From the NCBI GenBank assembly GCA_009920595.1, contig RFZR01000034.1:1-11267 (forward strand): a stretch of 11,267 nt of DNA, read 5' to 3'. The notes under the pieces were generated by a model. That model saw only the letters and a program-made list of their open reading frames with translations, was not told where the DNA came from and made no database searches. How positions within the stretch are numbered: the stretch's first letter is position 1; each line of letters begins with the position of its first letter. Origin of the DNA: Alphaproteobacteria bacterium (lineage in GTDB: Bacteria > Pseudomonadota > Alphaproteobacteria > Rhizobiales > Beijerinckiaceae). Below are positions 1 through 8,471 of the stretch, piece by piece. Made by a program: the position numbers and the translations under genes.

Positions 1-84
1 CAGCAATTGACTCAGCTTGAGCACCAGAAAGCAGAAATCGATAAAGCGATCAGCCGCTTGAAGTCGATGCAGCGTGCCGCCTGA
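1..84 (+). CDS. C-terminal end of a probable MerR-family transcriptional regulator (partial)
   Basis: Frame 1 is open from the window edge to TGA at 82-84 and gives 27 residues ending in KSMQRAA. The visible part is a charged amphipathic helix (QLTQLEHQKAEIDKAISRLK) of the kind that forms the antiparallel coiled-coil dimerisation helix at the end of MerR-family regulators. The DNA-binding domain lies outside the window, so the family assignment rests on this helix and on context. Known context: MerR-type regulators often sit beside fatty-acid or branched-chain acyl-CoA degradation genes in alphaproteobacteria, and a beta-oxidation operon starts 103 nt downstream on the same strand. Inference: it may regulate that operon. 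Any other protein ending in a coiled coil is possible. Confidence 0.5.
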   Translation, partial: QQLTQLEHQKAEIDKAISRLKSMQRAA

Positions 85-85
85 G

Positions 86-109
86 ATCAATCACGGCTTA
101 TCCATTGAT
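86..109. repeat. Short inverted repeat just after the upstream gene
   Basis: ATCAAT (86-91) and ATTGAT (104-109) form a perfect 6-bp inverted repeat with a 12-nt spacer, starting 2 nt after the stop codon of the upstream gene. It could be a weak hairpin or an operator half-site pair. It has no U-tract and is AT-rich, so it is not a convincing terminator. Confidence 0.3.
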
Positions 110-111
110 GC

Positions 112-184
112 TCCTCTCCCTTGGGGGTAGGTTCCTATCCACTGTTCCCAAAAGGGGACTTTGAGGGTGGATCGAGGGGGAGGG
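112..184 (+). promoter_or_regulatory. Structured 5' leader that can hide the thiolase ribosome binding site
   Basis: Pairing by hand gives a three-way junction. The closing stem pairs 112-124 (TCCTCTCCCTTGG) with 172-184 (TCGAGGGGGAGGG) in 13 consecutive pairs, four of them G-U. It covers the purine-rich ribosome binding site directly before the ATG at 188. Inside are hairpin 125-130/135-140 (GGGTAG, loop GTTC, CTATCC; one wobble) and hairpin 144-149/154-159 (GTTCCC, loop AAAA, GGGGAC; one wobble). The first inner hairpin abuts the closing stem and could stack on it. Such an arrangement would let a ligand, temperature or ribosome occupancy control translation of the operon. No known riboswitch class was recognised. 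The G-rich and C-rich composition makes some pairing likely by chance. Confidence 0.4.
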
Positions 185-187
185 ACG

Positions 188-1396
188 ATGCGCGACGCGT
201 TCATTTACGACCATGTGAGAACGCCTCGTGGCCGCGGCAAACCCGACGGGGCCTTGCATGAGGTTACGGCCCTTGCGCTTGCTGCCCATGTTCTCAAAGC
301 ATTACAGCATCGAAATGCTTTCGATCCTGCTTTAATCGATGATGTTGTTTTGGGCTGCGTTGATCCTGTCGGCGAAGCTGGCGGAGATATTGCGCGCGCA
401 GCGGCGCTCGTAGCAGGTTATGGCGTCACGGTCCCGGGCGTACAGATCAATCGCTTTTGTGCTTCAGGACTCGACGCCGTCAATTTTGCGGCGAGCCAAA
501 TTATTGCGGGTCAACAAGATCTCGCCATCGCCGGTGGTGTTGAATCTATGAGCCGCGTTGGTATCGGAGCTTCGGGCGGTGCGTGGGCCGTCGATCCGTC
601 GATTGCAATTCCCGCTTTTTTCATGCCGCAGGGTATCTCAGCCGATTTGATCGCAACAAAATATGGATTTAATCGAGACGCGGTCGATCATTACGCGGCA
701 GAGAGCCAAAAGCGTGCCGCAAAAGCCTGGAATGATAAAAGATTTAACAAATCGATCGCGCCTGTGACCGATGTGAATGGTCTTGTTCTTCTTGATCACG
801 ACGAACATATGCGGCCCACAACGACAGTTGAAACGCTCGCAGGTTTGAAGCCCTCATTCGCAGCCCTTGCCGAACAAGGCGGCTTTGGTGCGGTGGCGTT
901 GCAAGCGCACCCAGATGTTGAATTTATCAATCACGTGCATCACGCCGGAAATTCATCTGGTATTGTTGATGGCGCGGCGGCGGTGCTCATCGGCTCATCA
1001 GAAGTCGGTAAGCGCCTGGGCTTAAAGCCCCGCGCGAGTATTCGCGCCTTTGCCAATATCGGATCTGATCCCGCGTTAATGCTGACAGGTCCCGTCGATG
1101 TCACAAAGAAACTTCTACAAAAATCAGGTTATACGATCAATGACATTGATCTCTTCGAAGTCAATGAAGCCTTTGCCTCTGTTGTGCTTCGCTACATTCA
1201 AGCCTTTGATCTTGATCCTCAAAAAGTAAATCCGAACGGCGGCGCCATTGCGATGGGCCACCCTCTTGGCGCAACAGGAGCGATGATCTTAGGAACGGCA
1301 CTTGATGAGCTCGAGCGCACCCAAAAACATCGCGCGTTGATTACACTCTGTATTGGTGCCGGTATGGGTACGGCTACAATCATCGAGCGGGTTTAA
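188..1396 (+). CDS. Acetyl-CoA acetyltransferase / 3-ketoacyl-CoA thiolase
   Basis: This is a thiolase of 402 residues, the usual family length. It cleaves 3-ketoacyl-CoA with CoA to release acetyl-CoA, or condenses two acetyl-CoA, in the cytoplasm. The thiolase signatures are complete: nucleophile Cys91 in NRFCASGLDAVN, GGVESMSR (116-123), NEAFA (326-330), His358 in GHPLGATGA and the second catalytic cysteine Cys388 in LCIGAGMG. The ATG at 188 is preferred over an in-frame TTG at 161 because GGGGGAGGG lies directly before it and family members begin at MRDAFIYD. The hydratase/dehydrogenase gene follows after 12 nt, so the pair forms a beta-oxidation operon in thiolase-first order. The physiological chain length cannot be read from the sequence; FadA/FadI-like and AtoB/PhaA-like roles both remain possible. 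A structured leader precedes the gene. Confidence 0.95.
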   Translation: MRDAFIYDHVRTPRGRGKPDGALHEVTALALAAHVLKALQHRNAFDPALIDDVVLGCVDPVGEAGGDIARAAALVAGYGVTVPGVQINRFCASGLDAVNFAASQIIAGQQDLAIAGGVESMSRVGIGASGGAWAVDPSIAIPAFFMPQGISADLIATKYGFNRDAVDHYAAESQKRAAKAWNDKRFNKSIAPVTDVNGLVLLDHDEHMRPTTTVETLAGLKPSFAALAEQGGFGAVALQAHPDVEFINHVHHAGNSSGIVDGAAAVLIGSSEVGKRLGLKPRASIRAFANIGSDPALMLTGPVDVTKKLLQKSGYTINDIDLFEVNEAFASVVLRYIQAFDLDPQKVNPNGGAIAMGHPLGATGAMILGTALDELERTQKHRALITLCIGAGMGTATIIERV

Positions 1397-1408
1397 GGGA
1401 CCAACATA

Positions 1409-3595
1409 ATGACTCTTACATTGACCCAATTCCGCTTCGAGATTGATCAAGATCAGATTGCACATCTCATCTGGGATATGCCTGACAAATCAATGAATGT
1501 CTTTACCGAAACGACACTCGATGAACTCGATCAAGTCGTGGATTATATTGCTAAAACAGATGCCATTCAGGGCTGTGTGATCTCGTCTGGCAAAGTTGAT
1601 AGTTTTTCTGGCGGCGCTGATATCGATCTTATCAATAAACTCATCGATCAGGCACAATCGAAAAGTAAAAACGAAATCACAAGCGCGGATACCGAATCCC
1701 TCATCACGGCTTCAAGCTATATGAGTCGTGTTTACCGCAAGCTTGAAACTTGCGGTAAAGTCTTTGCAATCGCCCTTCACGGTACTTGTGTTGGCGGTGC
1801 TTTCGAATTGGCACTCGCCTGCCATTACCGCGTGATGGCTGATGATTCTAAAAGTAAAGTCGGGTTACCAGAAATCAAAATCGGGATTTTTCCCGGTGCT
1901 GGTGGAACGCAACGCGTACCACGTCTGGCTCCGACAGCTGATGCCCTTTTGATGATGCTTAAGGGCGATCTGATCAATGCTGAAACCGCACTCAAATATC
2001 GGCTCGTCGATATTGTTGCTGGAAAAAGTGAACTGGTCGAAAAAGCCAAAGCTTTCATTTTGAATGGTGGTTCTGCCATAAAAGCTTGGGATCGAGAGAA
2101 TTTCAAACTTCCTTCTGGACCCGTGTATTCCAAGGGCGGAATGATGGTGTGGCCGATGGCGAGCGCCATTTGTCGCAAAGAGACCTATGATAATTATCCC
2201 GCGGCGCGCGCTTTGTTACAGACCGTCTATGAAGGATTACAGGTTCCTTTTGATCTTGGATTGAAAATCGAAAATCGTTTCTTCGCCAATATCCTCCGCA
2301 CCACTGAAGCCAAATCCATGGTGCGTTCACTTTTCGTCTCTACGCAGGCGCTCAATAAGGGCGCACGACGTCCTGCCACCGTTTCAAAATCCGTAATAAA
2401 AGCGATTGGCATCGTTGGTACCGGTTTCATGGGTGCAGGGATTGCCAGTGTGTCAACGATGGCTGGGTTGAAAGTCATTATGATTGATCAAACGATTGAT
2501 CTCGCCAAAAAGGGCCGTGATCAGGCACTCGCGACAATCGCAAAACGTATGAAAGCGCCACCGGAAGATATTGCACAAAGTGATACTGCAAAAAATTTGA
2601 TTGTGTCGGATAGCTATACAGCTCTCTTTGAATGCGATCTTGTCATTGAAGCCGTATTTGAAGATCCGGCACTTAAGGTGAAAACGCTTTCAGCGGTTGA
2701 GGCGCATCTTAATCCAAACGCCATTCTTGCCTCAAATACATCAACATTACCAATTTCAGGCCTAGCTGATGCTTTGACCAAGAAGAATAATTTTCTCGGA
2801 ATTCATTTCTTTTCACCCGTTGATAAAATGCGGCTCGTTGAATTGATCAAAGGTAGCGAAACGAATGAACGCGCACTCGCGGTCGGATTTGATTACTCAC
2901 GACTGATCAGCAAGACGCCAATTATTGTAAATGATGCACGCGGCTTCTTCGCCAATCGCTGCGTTCTCAATTATCTTCTTGAAGGCCATCTCATGTTGGC
3001 CGAAGGTTATCCTCCGGCTTTCATTGAAAATGTTGCGCGGATGGCGGGTATGCCCGTCGGACCTCTCGCGCTCTCCGACGAAGTGGCTCTGGATCTCATC
3101 CATCGCATCATCACCGCGACCCGCTCTGCCTTGGGCGAACAATCAATAAACCCAACTCAAGCAGAGATCATCTCGACTCTCGTCGAGAGACATCAGCGCT
3201 TTGGTCGTAAGAACGGAAAAGGATTTTACGATTATACTCCGGGATCGCCAAAGCGTCTCTGGAATGGCCTTAAAGAGTTTAACAAGACATCACAAAGCAT
3301 CGAGCCATTGAATATTGAAGAGGCTAAATTTCGTCTTTTAGCAACCCAAGCGCTTGAAGCCGCACGTACAATGGATGAAAAAATTATACTTGATGCGCGT
3401 GAAGCCGATATTGGCGCTATCCTCGGTTTCGGGTTCGCGCCTTATACCGGTGGCCCGTTGTCAATGATCGATGGAATGGGCGTAACAATCTTTAATCAGA
3501 AATGTGAAGCCTTACAAAAGCGCTATGGTGATCGTTTTTCCCTTCCGCAAAATTTGATCGATATGGGGAAAACAACGAGCCACTTTTATAATTAA
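1409..3595 (+). CDS. Bifunctional enoyl-CoA hydratase / 3-hydroxyacyl-CoA dehydrogenase (FadB/FadJ type)
   Basis: At 728 residues this matches the FadB and FadJ alpha subunits. Residues about 1-210 are the crotonase (enoyl-CoA hydratase) domain, with GTCVGGAFELAL and LPEIKIGIFPGAGGTQR; Glu133 and Glu155 match the two catalytic glutamates of FadB. After a linker, residues about 331-510 form the NAD-binding dehydrogenase domain, with GTGFMG (337-342) as the dinucleotide fold. Ser445, His466, Glu478 and Asn516 have the spacing of the catalytic and binding residues of 3-hydroxyacyl-CoA dehydrogenases. Residues 511-728 are the C-terminal dehydrogenase repeats. It hydrates trans-2-enoyl-CoA and oxidises the 3-hydroxyacyl-CoA with NAD, feeding the thiolase encoded 12 nt upstream, with which it probably forms a multienzyme complex. 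AAGGGA (1395-1400) serves as ribosome binding site. Both active sites look intact. FadB and FadJ cannot be separated by eye, so no symbol is given. Confidence 0.95.
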   Translation: MTLTLTQFRFEIDQDQIAHLIWDMPDKSMNVFTETTLDELDQVVDYIAKTDAIQGCVISSGKVDSFSGGADIDLINKLIDQAQSKSKNEITSADTESLITASSYMSRVYRKLETCGKVFAIALHGTCVGGAFELALACHYRVMADDSKSKVGLPEIKIGIFPGAGGTQRVPRLAPTADALLMMLKGDLINAETALKYRLVDIVAGKSELVEKAKAFILNGGSAIKAWDRENFKLPSGPVYSKGGMMVWPMASAICRKETYDNYPAARALLQTVYEGLQVPFDLGLKIENRFFANILRTTEAKSMVRSLFVSTQALNKGARRPATVSKSVIKAIGIVGTGFMGAGIASVSTMAGLKVIMIDQTIDLAKKGRDQALATIAKRMKAPPEDIAQSDTAKNLIVSDSYTALFECDLVIEAVFEDPALKVKTLSAVEAHLNPNAILASNTSTLPISGLADALTKKNNFLGIHFFSPVDKMRLVELIKGSETNERALAVGFDYSRLISKTPIIVNDARGFFANRCVLNYLLEGHLMLAEGYPPAFIENVARMAGMPVGPLALSDEVALDLIHRIITATRSALGEQSINPTQAEIISTLVERHQRFGRKNGKGFYDYTPGSPKRLWNGLKEFNKTSQSIEPLNIEEAKFRLLATQALEAARTMDEKIILDAREADIGAILGFGFAPYTGGPLSMIDGMGVTIFNQKCEALQKRYGDRFSLPQNLIDMGKTTSHFYN

Positions 3596-3606
3596 TACAT
3601 GATAAT

Positions 3607-6600
3607 CTATTCCGCAGCTGAACTTCGCAGCTTCATGGCCAAAACAGATTGCATAATCAAAGCGCGGAGAGATGCGGGCTTCACCGGTTTATGAAGCAGA
3701 AAAATACCTTCAGCTTGCGTTCTCTCGCGAACAAGCTTTGATCGATCGGCTGTCAACAGAATAGCAGGCAGATCAGGCCGAACCTTTTCACGTAAGGACT
3801 GGATCACATCAAGTCCTGTTTCGTGATCCAAATGATAATCGGCGATGATAAGAGGATATTGCGTTGCTGAATGTTCAAATTCCTTAAGCGCTGTTGCACC
3901 ATCTCTCGCTGTATAGATCATGCATCCCCACCCGGACATGAGAAGCTTCATACCCTCCAAAATCATCTCGTCATTATCAATGACAAGTACAGGTAGACCT
4001 TTCGGGATCGAAATCTGCTGTCCGCGCGGCACGGCGTCTTTCATCTTTCTGACTGTTTTAATCGAAAGAGGGACCTCAATTGAAAAATGCGATCCACGAC
4101 CTTCATCGGAATGAAGCTTCAAAGGATGCTTTAGTAGACGTGAAATTCTTTCAACAATCGACAGGCCGAGACCTAATCCGCGCGCCACTTTTGTCCCTTC
4201 ATCAAGCCGTTTGAATTCTTTGAAGATCACCTTTTTTTGACTCGCTGGAATTCCGATACCCGTATCAATAATACTGATTGAAACAAACGAACCCCGTCGA
4301 CGACATCCGACGACAACGCGACCTTGAGGCGTATATTTGATGGCGTTCGAAACTAAATTCTGCAACATACGTCGCAAAAGTCTCTTATCTGATCGAACTG
4401 CCAAACTTGTATGAATAAAGCGAAGATCTAATCCTTTTTCTTTCGCACTTGGTTCAAGCTCGATGCGTAATTGAGAGAAGAGATCCTCAATCGGGAAATC
4501 TGAAAGCTCGGGCTTTTGCGCGCCCGCATCAAGTCGTGAAATATCGAGAAGTGTTGTGAGGATCTCTTCTACCGCTTCAAGCGAGGTCGCAACATTTTGA
4601 ACAAGTTGCCCGTCCGATGAGGGGAAATCTTTTTCTAGCAAAGCTGCTGAGTAAAGGCGCGCGGCATTCAAGGGCTGAAGAATGTCATGACTTGCCGCCG
4701 CAAGAAATCTTGTCTTTGAAAGATTGGCATCGTCGGCTTCCGCCTTAGCGTCGGAAAGTTCTCGATTAAGCCGGAGCAGCTCTTCAGTTCGCTCCCGCAC
4801 ACGACTTTCAAGAAGTTGATTGGCCGAGAAGAGTTCTTCCTCTGCCCTCACGGTCTCCGTAATGTCAGTGTAAGTCGTAACGATGCCCCCATCAGGAAGA
4901 TGTTCGGAGCGGATTTCAATCCAACGCTCAGCCGGATGGGTCCGAATGCGCACGGGATGTGTATCACGAATAAAACTCTCAAAGCGGCGTCTAAAATAAA
5001 TTTCACTTTGCCCCGGACCATAAAACTGGCGCGCCGTATTATATCGAATGATGTGTTCAAGCGGCGTGCCGACATGGATCATGTGATCCGGCAAATCAAA
5101 TAAAGTTTGAAACGCGCGATTCCAACAAAGTAAGGTCTGGTTAGAATCAAACACAGTGACGCCCTGACGAGCATGATTCAATGCGTGTTGGAGTAGCTCG
5201 CGATTTTGTTGAAGCGCCGCTGACGCTTCATCAAGCAATTGTAGAGCATCGGTACGCGTTACATTTCCTCTTGAAAGCAGAATAGAAATGACGCGTCTTG
5301 ATGATGCGGCACCAATTGCAGAAGCAAGCTGAAACTCGGCGAATCTGATGATCTCAATGGAAGCTAATTGATCATCCGTTTCGTAGTTGCCGGGATAGGC
5401 CGAAAAAGCCGCCCGTGTTCGTTCCGCACCCAGATAGCGTGCCACAAGTTTTTTCAAATCACCGACGGTGATTGAGGATCGCCACAAACGAAAATTCAAA
5501 TTTGTAAGAGGATTTTTGGCTTCAACAAAGAAATCAGCCTGAATAGATTCAATTTGTGTTGGTGCTCGCACAAAGGAAAAGGCAATAAAGAATGCAAGAT
5601 TGGTCAATAAACTAAAAAAAGCACCATTCGCGATTGGTGAAAGCTCCAGACCAAAAAGCGCCGTTGGCTTTAGAAACGTAAGTCCAAAGGGCCCATAACG
5701 TAAAAGATTTTCAATCCCGAATAATGCCGGATTGGCGAGATTGGGAAGAACCAGCGTATAGATCCAAACGAATAAACCGGCCAGCAAACCGGCTGTCGCA
5801 CCAAGCGCGGTCCCTCGCCGCCAAAACAAGCCACCAAAAAATGAAGGCGCAATTTGTGCGATCGCTGCAAAAGAAACCAGTCCGATTGAGGCCAGTGCCG
5901 CATCGCTTGTCGATTGAAAATAAACAAAGCCTAGAAGAAGAATAATGACGATACCGATGCGTCGGATTGTCAGAATTTGGCTACCAAGATCACCCGATCG
6001 CTCACGAAAAAGTTTACCGCTTGTTGGCAGGAGTGGCATAACAAGATCGTTTGAGATCATCGTTCCGAGCGCGACGCATTCGACAATCACCATCGCTGTT
6101 GCTGCGGATAAACCACCAAGAAAAACAATTAATGCGATGACACCATTACCCGCTTTCAGCGGTAATTCGAGAATGGCCATATCACGATCAATCATTCCCG
6201 GCGGAAAAACAAAATTTGAACCAAGCGCAATTGGAATCACAAAAAGATTGATCAAAATAAGATAGACCGGAAACATCCACGCTGCGCGCTTTGTGTCGAG
6301 TTCATCGCGGTTCTCAACCATCGTCATGTGAAATTGTCGCGGCAAAAGCAATATGATCAAAAAGGACAAGAGCGTCATGGCGAAAACAGTCGCAAAGCCA
6401 TTGCTTCGATCCATGAGTGGCGTGATGTCGGGGCGTGACTCGACCAATTCGATCAAGGGGCCTATTCCGCCAAACATGCCCCAGACAACGAAAACACCAA
6501 CCGCCAAAAATGCTGCAAGTTTGATGGCCGATTCAAAAGCCACGGCAATTGTTAAGCCAGTATGATGTTCGCGTGAGTCAATATGTCTTGTGCCGAAGGT

Positions 6601-7134
6601 AACTGTGAAGCCCGCAAGCACGAGCGCAACGACGAACGCCAAGGCACCCAGAGTCGGCGTTGAGAGTCCAGCGACGCCGTCTGGAACTGAATCAAGCAAG
6701 GTTTTGAGTGAAATCGTAATCGCCTTCAATTGCAGAGCGATATAGGGAATGGATCCGATCACGGCGATCAAGGCGACAATTGCAGCGACACGCGAACTCT
6801 TGCCATAACGAGCGGCAACGAAATCTGAAACAGAGAGAATATTTTGCGATTTCGTGAGGTGAACGACCCGCTTCACAAAGCGATGGCCAAAGCCAATCAC
6901 AAGGATAGGCCCAAGATAAATTCCTAGAAAATCAAGACCCGTTGATGAGGCCAGACCAACGGACCCAAAAAACGTCCAAGAAGTGCAGTATACTGCCAGC
7001 GTCAGTGCATAAATTGTCGAGCGGAGTGGGCCTTTAAGAAACCGTTCGCCATATAAATCACCAAAATGGGCGACGGTAAAAAGGGCCGAGAGATAGACAA
7101 GCGCCACCAATATGATGACCCAACCCGCAATCAT
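3607..7134 (-). CDS. Membrane hybrid histidine kinase with sodium/solute-symporter sensor (CrbS/MxtR-like)
   Basis: The protein has 1175 residues. Residues about 1-525 are an SSS-family (PutP-like) transporter module with roughly thirteen hydrophobic segments, including GLSAATAMVIVE near 341-352. Residues about 550-640 look like the STAC linker, 640-760 a PAS_7-type sensor and 762-802 a coiled coil. The HisKA domain has phospho-acceptor His816 in FLAAASHDILQPLNAAR. The ATPase domain keeps Asn926/Asn930, DTGIGIP (957-963) and GLGLGLSIV (986-994). The C-terminal receiver has Asp1053/Asp1055, phospho-acceptor Asp1099, Thr1128 and Lys1149. All phosphorelay residues are present, but no Hpt domain is. 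Known: CrbS/MxtR kinases of this architecture control acetyl-CoA synthetase with a LuxR-type partner, CrbR/ErdR. Inference: the partner here is the response regulator at 8671-9282. The gene ends 11 nt from the beta-oxidation operon, tail to tail. CbrA-like roles are an alternative, although CbrA lacks the terminal receiver. Confidence 0.92.
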   Translation of the reverse strand: MIAGWVIILVALVYLSALFTVAHFGDLYGERFLKGPLRSTIYALTLAVYCTSWTFFGSVGLASSTGLDFLGIYLGPILVIGFGHRFVKRVVHLTKSQNILSVSDFVAARYGKSSRVAAIVALIAVIGSIPYIALQLKAITISLKTLLDSVPDGVAGLSTPTLGALAFVVALVLAGFTVTFGTRHIDSREHHTGLTIAVAFESAIKLAAFLAVGVFVVWGMFGGIGPLIELVESRPDITPLMDRSNGFATVFAMTLLSFLIILLLPRQFHMTMVENRDELDTKRAAWMFPVYLILINLFVIPIALGSNFVFPPGMIDRDMAILELPLKAGNGVIALIVFLGGLSAATAMVIVECVALGTMISNDLVMPLLPTSGKLFRERSGDLGSQILTIRRIGIVIILLLGFVYFQSTSDAALASIGLVSFAAIAQIAPSFFGGLFWRRGTALGATAGLLAGLFVWIYTLVLPNLANPALFGIENLLRYGPFGLTFLKPTALFGLELSPIANGAFFSLLTNLAFFIAFSFVRAPTQIESIQADFFVEAKNPLTNLNFRLWRSSITVGDLKKLVARYLGAERTRAAFSAYPGNYETDDQLASIEIIRFAEFQLASAIGAASSRRVISILLSRGNVTRTDALQLLDEASAALQQNRELLQHALNHARQGVTVFDSNQTLLCWNRAFQTLFDLPDHMIHVGTPLEHIIRYNTARQFYGPGQSEIYFRRRFESFIRDTHPVRIRTHPAERWIEIRSEHLPDGGIVTTYTDITETVRAEEELFSANQLLESRVRERTEELLRLNRELSDAKAEADDANLSKTRFLAAASHDILQPLNAARLYSAALLEKDFPSSDGQLVQNVATSLEAVEEILTTLLDISRLDAGAQKPELSDFPIEDLFSQLRIELEPSAKEKGLDLRFIHTSLAVRSDKRLLRRMLQNLVSNAIKYTPQGRVVVGCRRRGSFVSISIIDTGIGIPASQKKVIFKEFKRLDEGTKVARGLGLGLSIVERISRLLKHPLKLHSDEGRGSHFSIEVPLSIKTVRKMKDAVPRGQQISIPKGLPVLVIDNDEMILEGMKLLMSGWGCMIYTARDGATALKEFEHSATQYPLIIADYHLDHETGLDVIQSLREKVRPDLPAILLTADRSKLVRERTQAEGIFLLHKPVKPASLRALIMQSVLAMKLRSSAAE

Positions 7135-7280
7135 CAGCCCATGTCCCCATTCTGTGCTTCAGCCTGTCCCTTAGGCCGGGAAGGTCTACCAAACAATTTC
7201 AGGTCGAAACCGCTCTGGCAAGCGGCTTGGCTTTATGGAACAAAGGCACCGTGGCCCAAGTCCCGTAAAGGCGTCAAAGT
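7135..7280. promoter_or_regulatory. Divergent intergenic region between the kinase and aminotransferase genes
   Basis: These 146 nt must hold the start signals of both divergent genes. A small hairpin, CCGCT-ctggca-AGCGG, sits at 7210-7225. AAAGG at 7267-7271 is a modest ribosome binding site for the ATG at 7281. On the minus strand, GGGGAC lies about 9-14 nt before the kinase start. TTGTTT followed after 17 nt by TAAGGG on the minus strand is a weak sigma-70-like pair for the kinase. No clear FixK box or sigma-54 site was seen. Confidence 0.4.
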
Positions 7281-8471
7281 ATGATACCGAACTCCACTCT
7301 GATCTCGTCCATCTCCCCTGAATCCGCCGGTGTTCCCGGAAGCGGCATCCTTGAGGCTGTCACTTATGGCTGGGGTCGCCCAGGCCTTATCCCGCTTTGG
7401 GCGGGAGAGGGCGATATGTCCACGCCGTCTTTCATCAGTGACGCGACAACGAGATCGCTAGCCGCCGGCGAGACCTTCTACACGCCCAATCGCGGTATAC
7501 CGGCTTTTCGTGAAGCGATCGCGCGCTATATGTCGACGCTCTATGAAACGACTTTTTCGCCGGATCGTTTTCTTTGCACCATTGGTGGCATGCATGCGAT
7601 GCAGATCGCGATGCGCCTGGCTCTCTCAAAAGGTGATGAGTTGCTGGTGCCTTCGCCGGCCTGGCCCAATTTCAACGGTGCGGCCATGGCGATTGGCGCT
7701 GTACCGGTTGACGTGCCAATGGGATTGACAGGTGAAAATCAAAAAGGGCGCTGGTTTCTCGATCTTGATCGATTGGCTCAAGCTGTGACGCCAAAAACAA
7801 AAGCCATCGTCATCAATTCACCGTCCAATCCCACGGGATGGACCGCCACGCTGCAAGAATTGAAGGATGTCTTGTCGCTTGCGCGTCGTCATGGTCTTTG
7901 GATCATCGCTGATGAGATTTATGCTCAATTTGTTTTTGGCGGGGCAAAGCGTGCGCCTTCTTTTCACGATGTTATGGATGATGATGATCGAATTCTATTC
8001 GTTCAAACATTTTCAAAAAATTGGGCAATGACCGGTTGGCGTATCGGGTGGCTCGAATGTCATCCGTCTCTTGCGCAAGCAGCGGAAAATCTCATTCAGT
8101 ATTCATCATCAGGTGTGCCTACATTTTTACAACGCGGTGCAATTGCGGCCATTGATCACGGCAAGAATTTTATCGAGCATCAAATTGCACGTGCGCATGA
8201 AGGGCGCGAGATCGTATGCAATGCGCTTGGCAGATTACCGCAACTCTCCTTTATGATTCCTGAGGGCGCCTTCTATCTCTATTTCCGTGTTGAAGGCACA
8301 AGTGATTCAATGAGCTTGGCGAAATCACTCATTGATCGCGCCAATGTCGGCCTTGCCCCAGGTACGGCTTTTACAAAAAGCCAAGATCCATGGCTGAGGT
8401 TGTGCTTCCTGCGAAAAGCGGATGATTTGAAGATCGCTGTTGATCGTTTAAGCGCCGCTCTTTCTGCCTAG
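7281..8471 (+). CDS. PLP-dependent class I/II aminotransferase
   Basis: This 396-residue protein has the fold type I aminotransferase length and motifs: YTPNRGIPAFREAIARY near 67-83, cofactor-stacking Trp128 in PAWPN, Asn183 in SPSNPTG, Asp211 and Tyr214 in ADEIYAQF, Schiff-base Lys246 in TFSKNWAMTGWRIGW, phosphate-binding Arg254, and substrate-carboxylate Arg373 in WLRLCF. It transfers an amino group between an amino acid and a 2-oxo acid in the cytoplasm. The aspartate/aromatic/alanine aminotransferase group is likely, but the substrate cannot be told from sequence. It starts 146 nt from the divergent sensor-kinase gene and ends 199 nt before the response regulator gene on its own strand, so it may be a target or co-transcribed partner of that regulatory set. 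The active site looks complete. Confidence 0.92.
   Translation: MIPNSTLISSISPESAGVPGSGILEAVTYGWGRPGLIPLWAGEGDMSTPSFISDATTRSLAAGETFYTPNRGIPAFREAIARYMSTLYETTFSPDRFLCTIGGMHAMQIAMRLALSKGDELLVPSPAWPNFNGAAMAIGAVPVDVPMGLTGENQKGRWFLDLDRLAQAVTPKTKAIVINSPSNPTGWTATLQELKDVLSLARRHGLWIIADEIYAQFVFGGAKRAPSFHDVMDDDDRILFVQTFSKNWAMTGWRIGWLECHPSLAQAAENLIQYSSSGVPTFLQRGAIAAIDHGKNFIEHQIARAHEGREIVCNALGRLPQLSFMIPEGAFYLYFRVEGTSDSMSLAKSLIDRANVGLAPGTAFTKSQDPWLRLCFLRKADDLKIAVDRLSAALSA

Noticed and set aside
161..187. Upstream TTG start that would add nine residues to the thiolase
   Set aside because: The added residues MRVDRGGGT translate the ribosome binding site itself, and the ATG at 188 has the strong GGGGGAGGG in front of it and matches the usual family start.
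3596..3606. Possible two-way terminator between the beta-oxidation operon and the kinase gene
   Set aside because: The gap is only 11 nt and neither it nor the adjoining gene ends show a GC stem with a U-tract.
4816..5103. 95-codon frame opposite the kinase gene, with other antisense frames in the same gene
   Set aside because: They mirror the coding bias of the kinase gene and show no family motif or ribosome binding site.
6520..6537. FixK-like palindrome TTTGAT ... TTCAAA inside the kinase gene
   Set aside because: The half-site spacing is wrong, the right half is GATTCAAA rather than ATCAAA, and it lies deep in coding sequence.
7216..7232. Sigma-54-like TGGCA ... TTGGC upstream of the aminotransferase gene
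   Set aside because: The GG and GC dinucleotides are 11 nt apart instead of 10, and the -12 element is poor.
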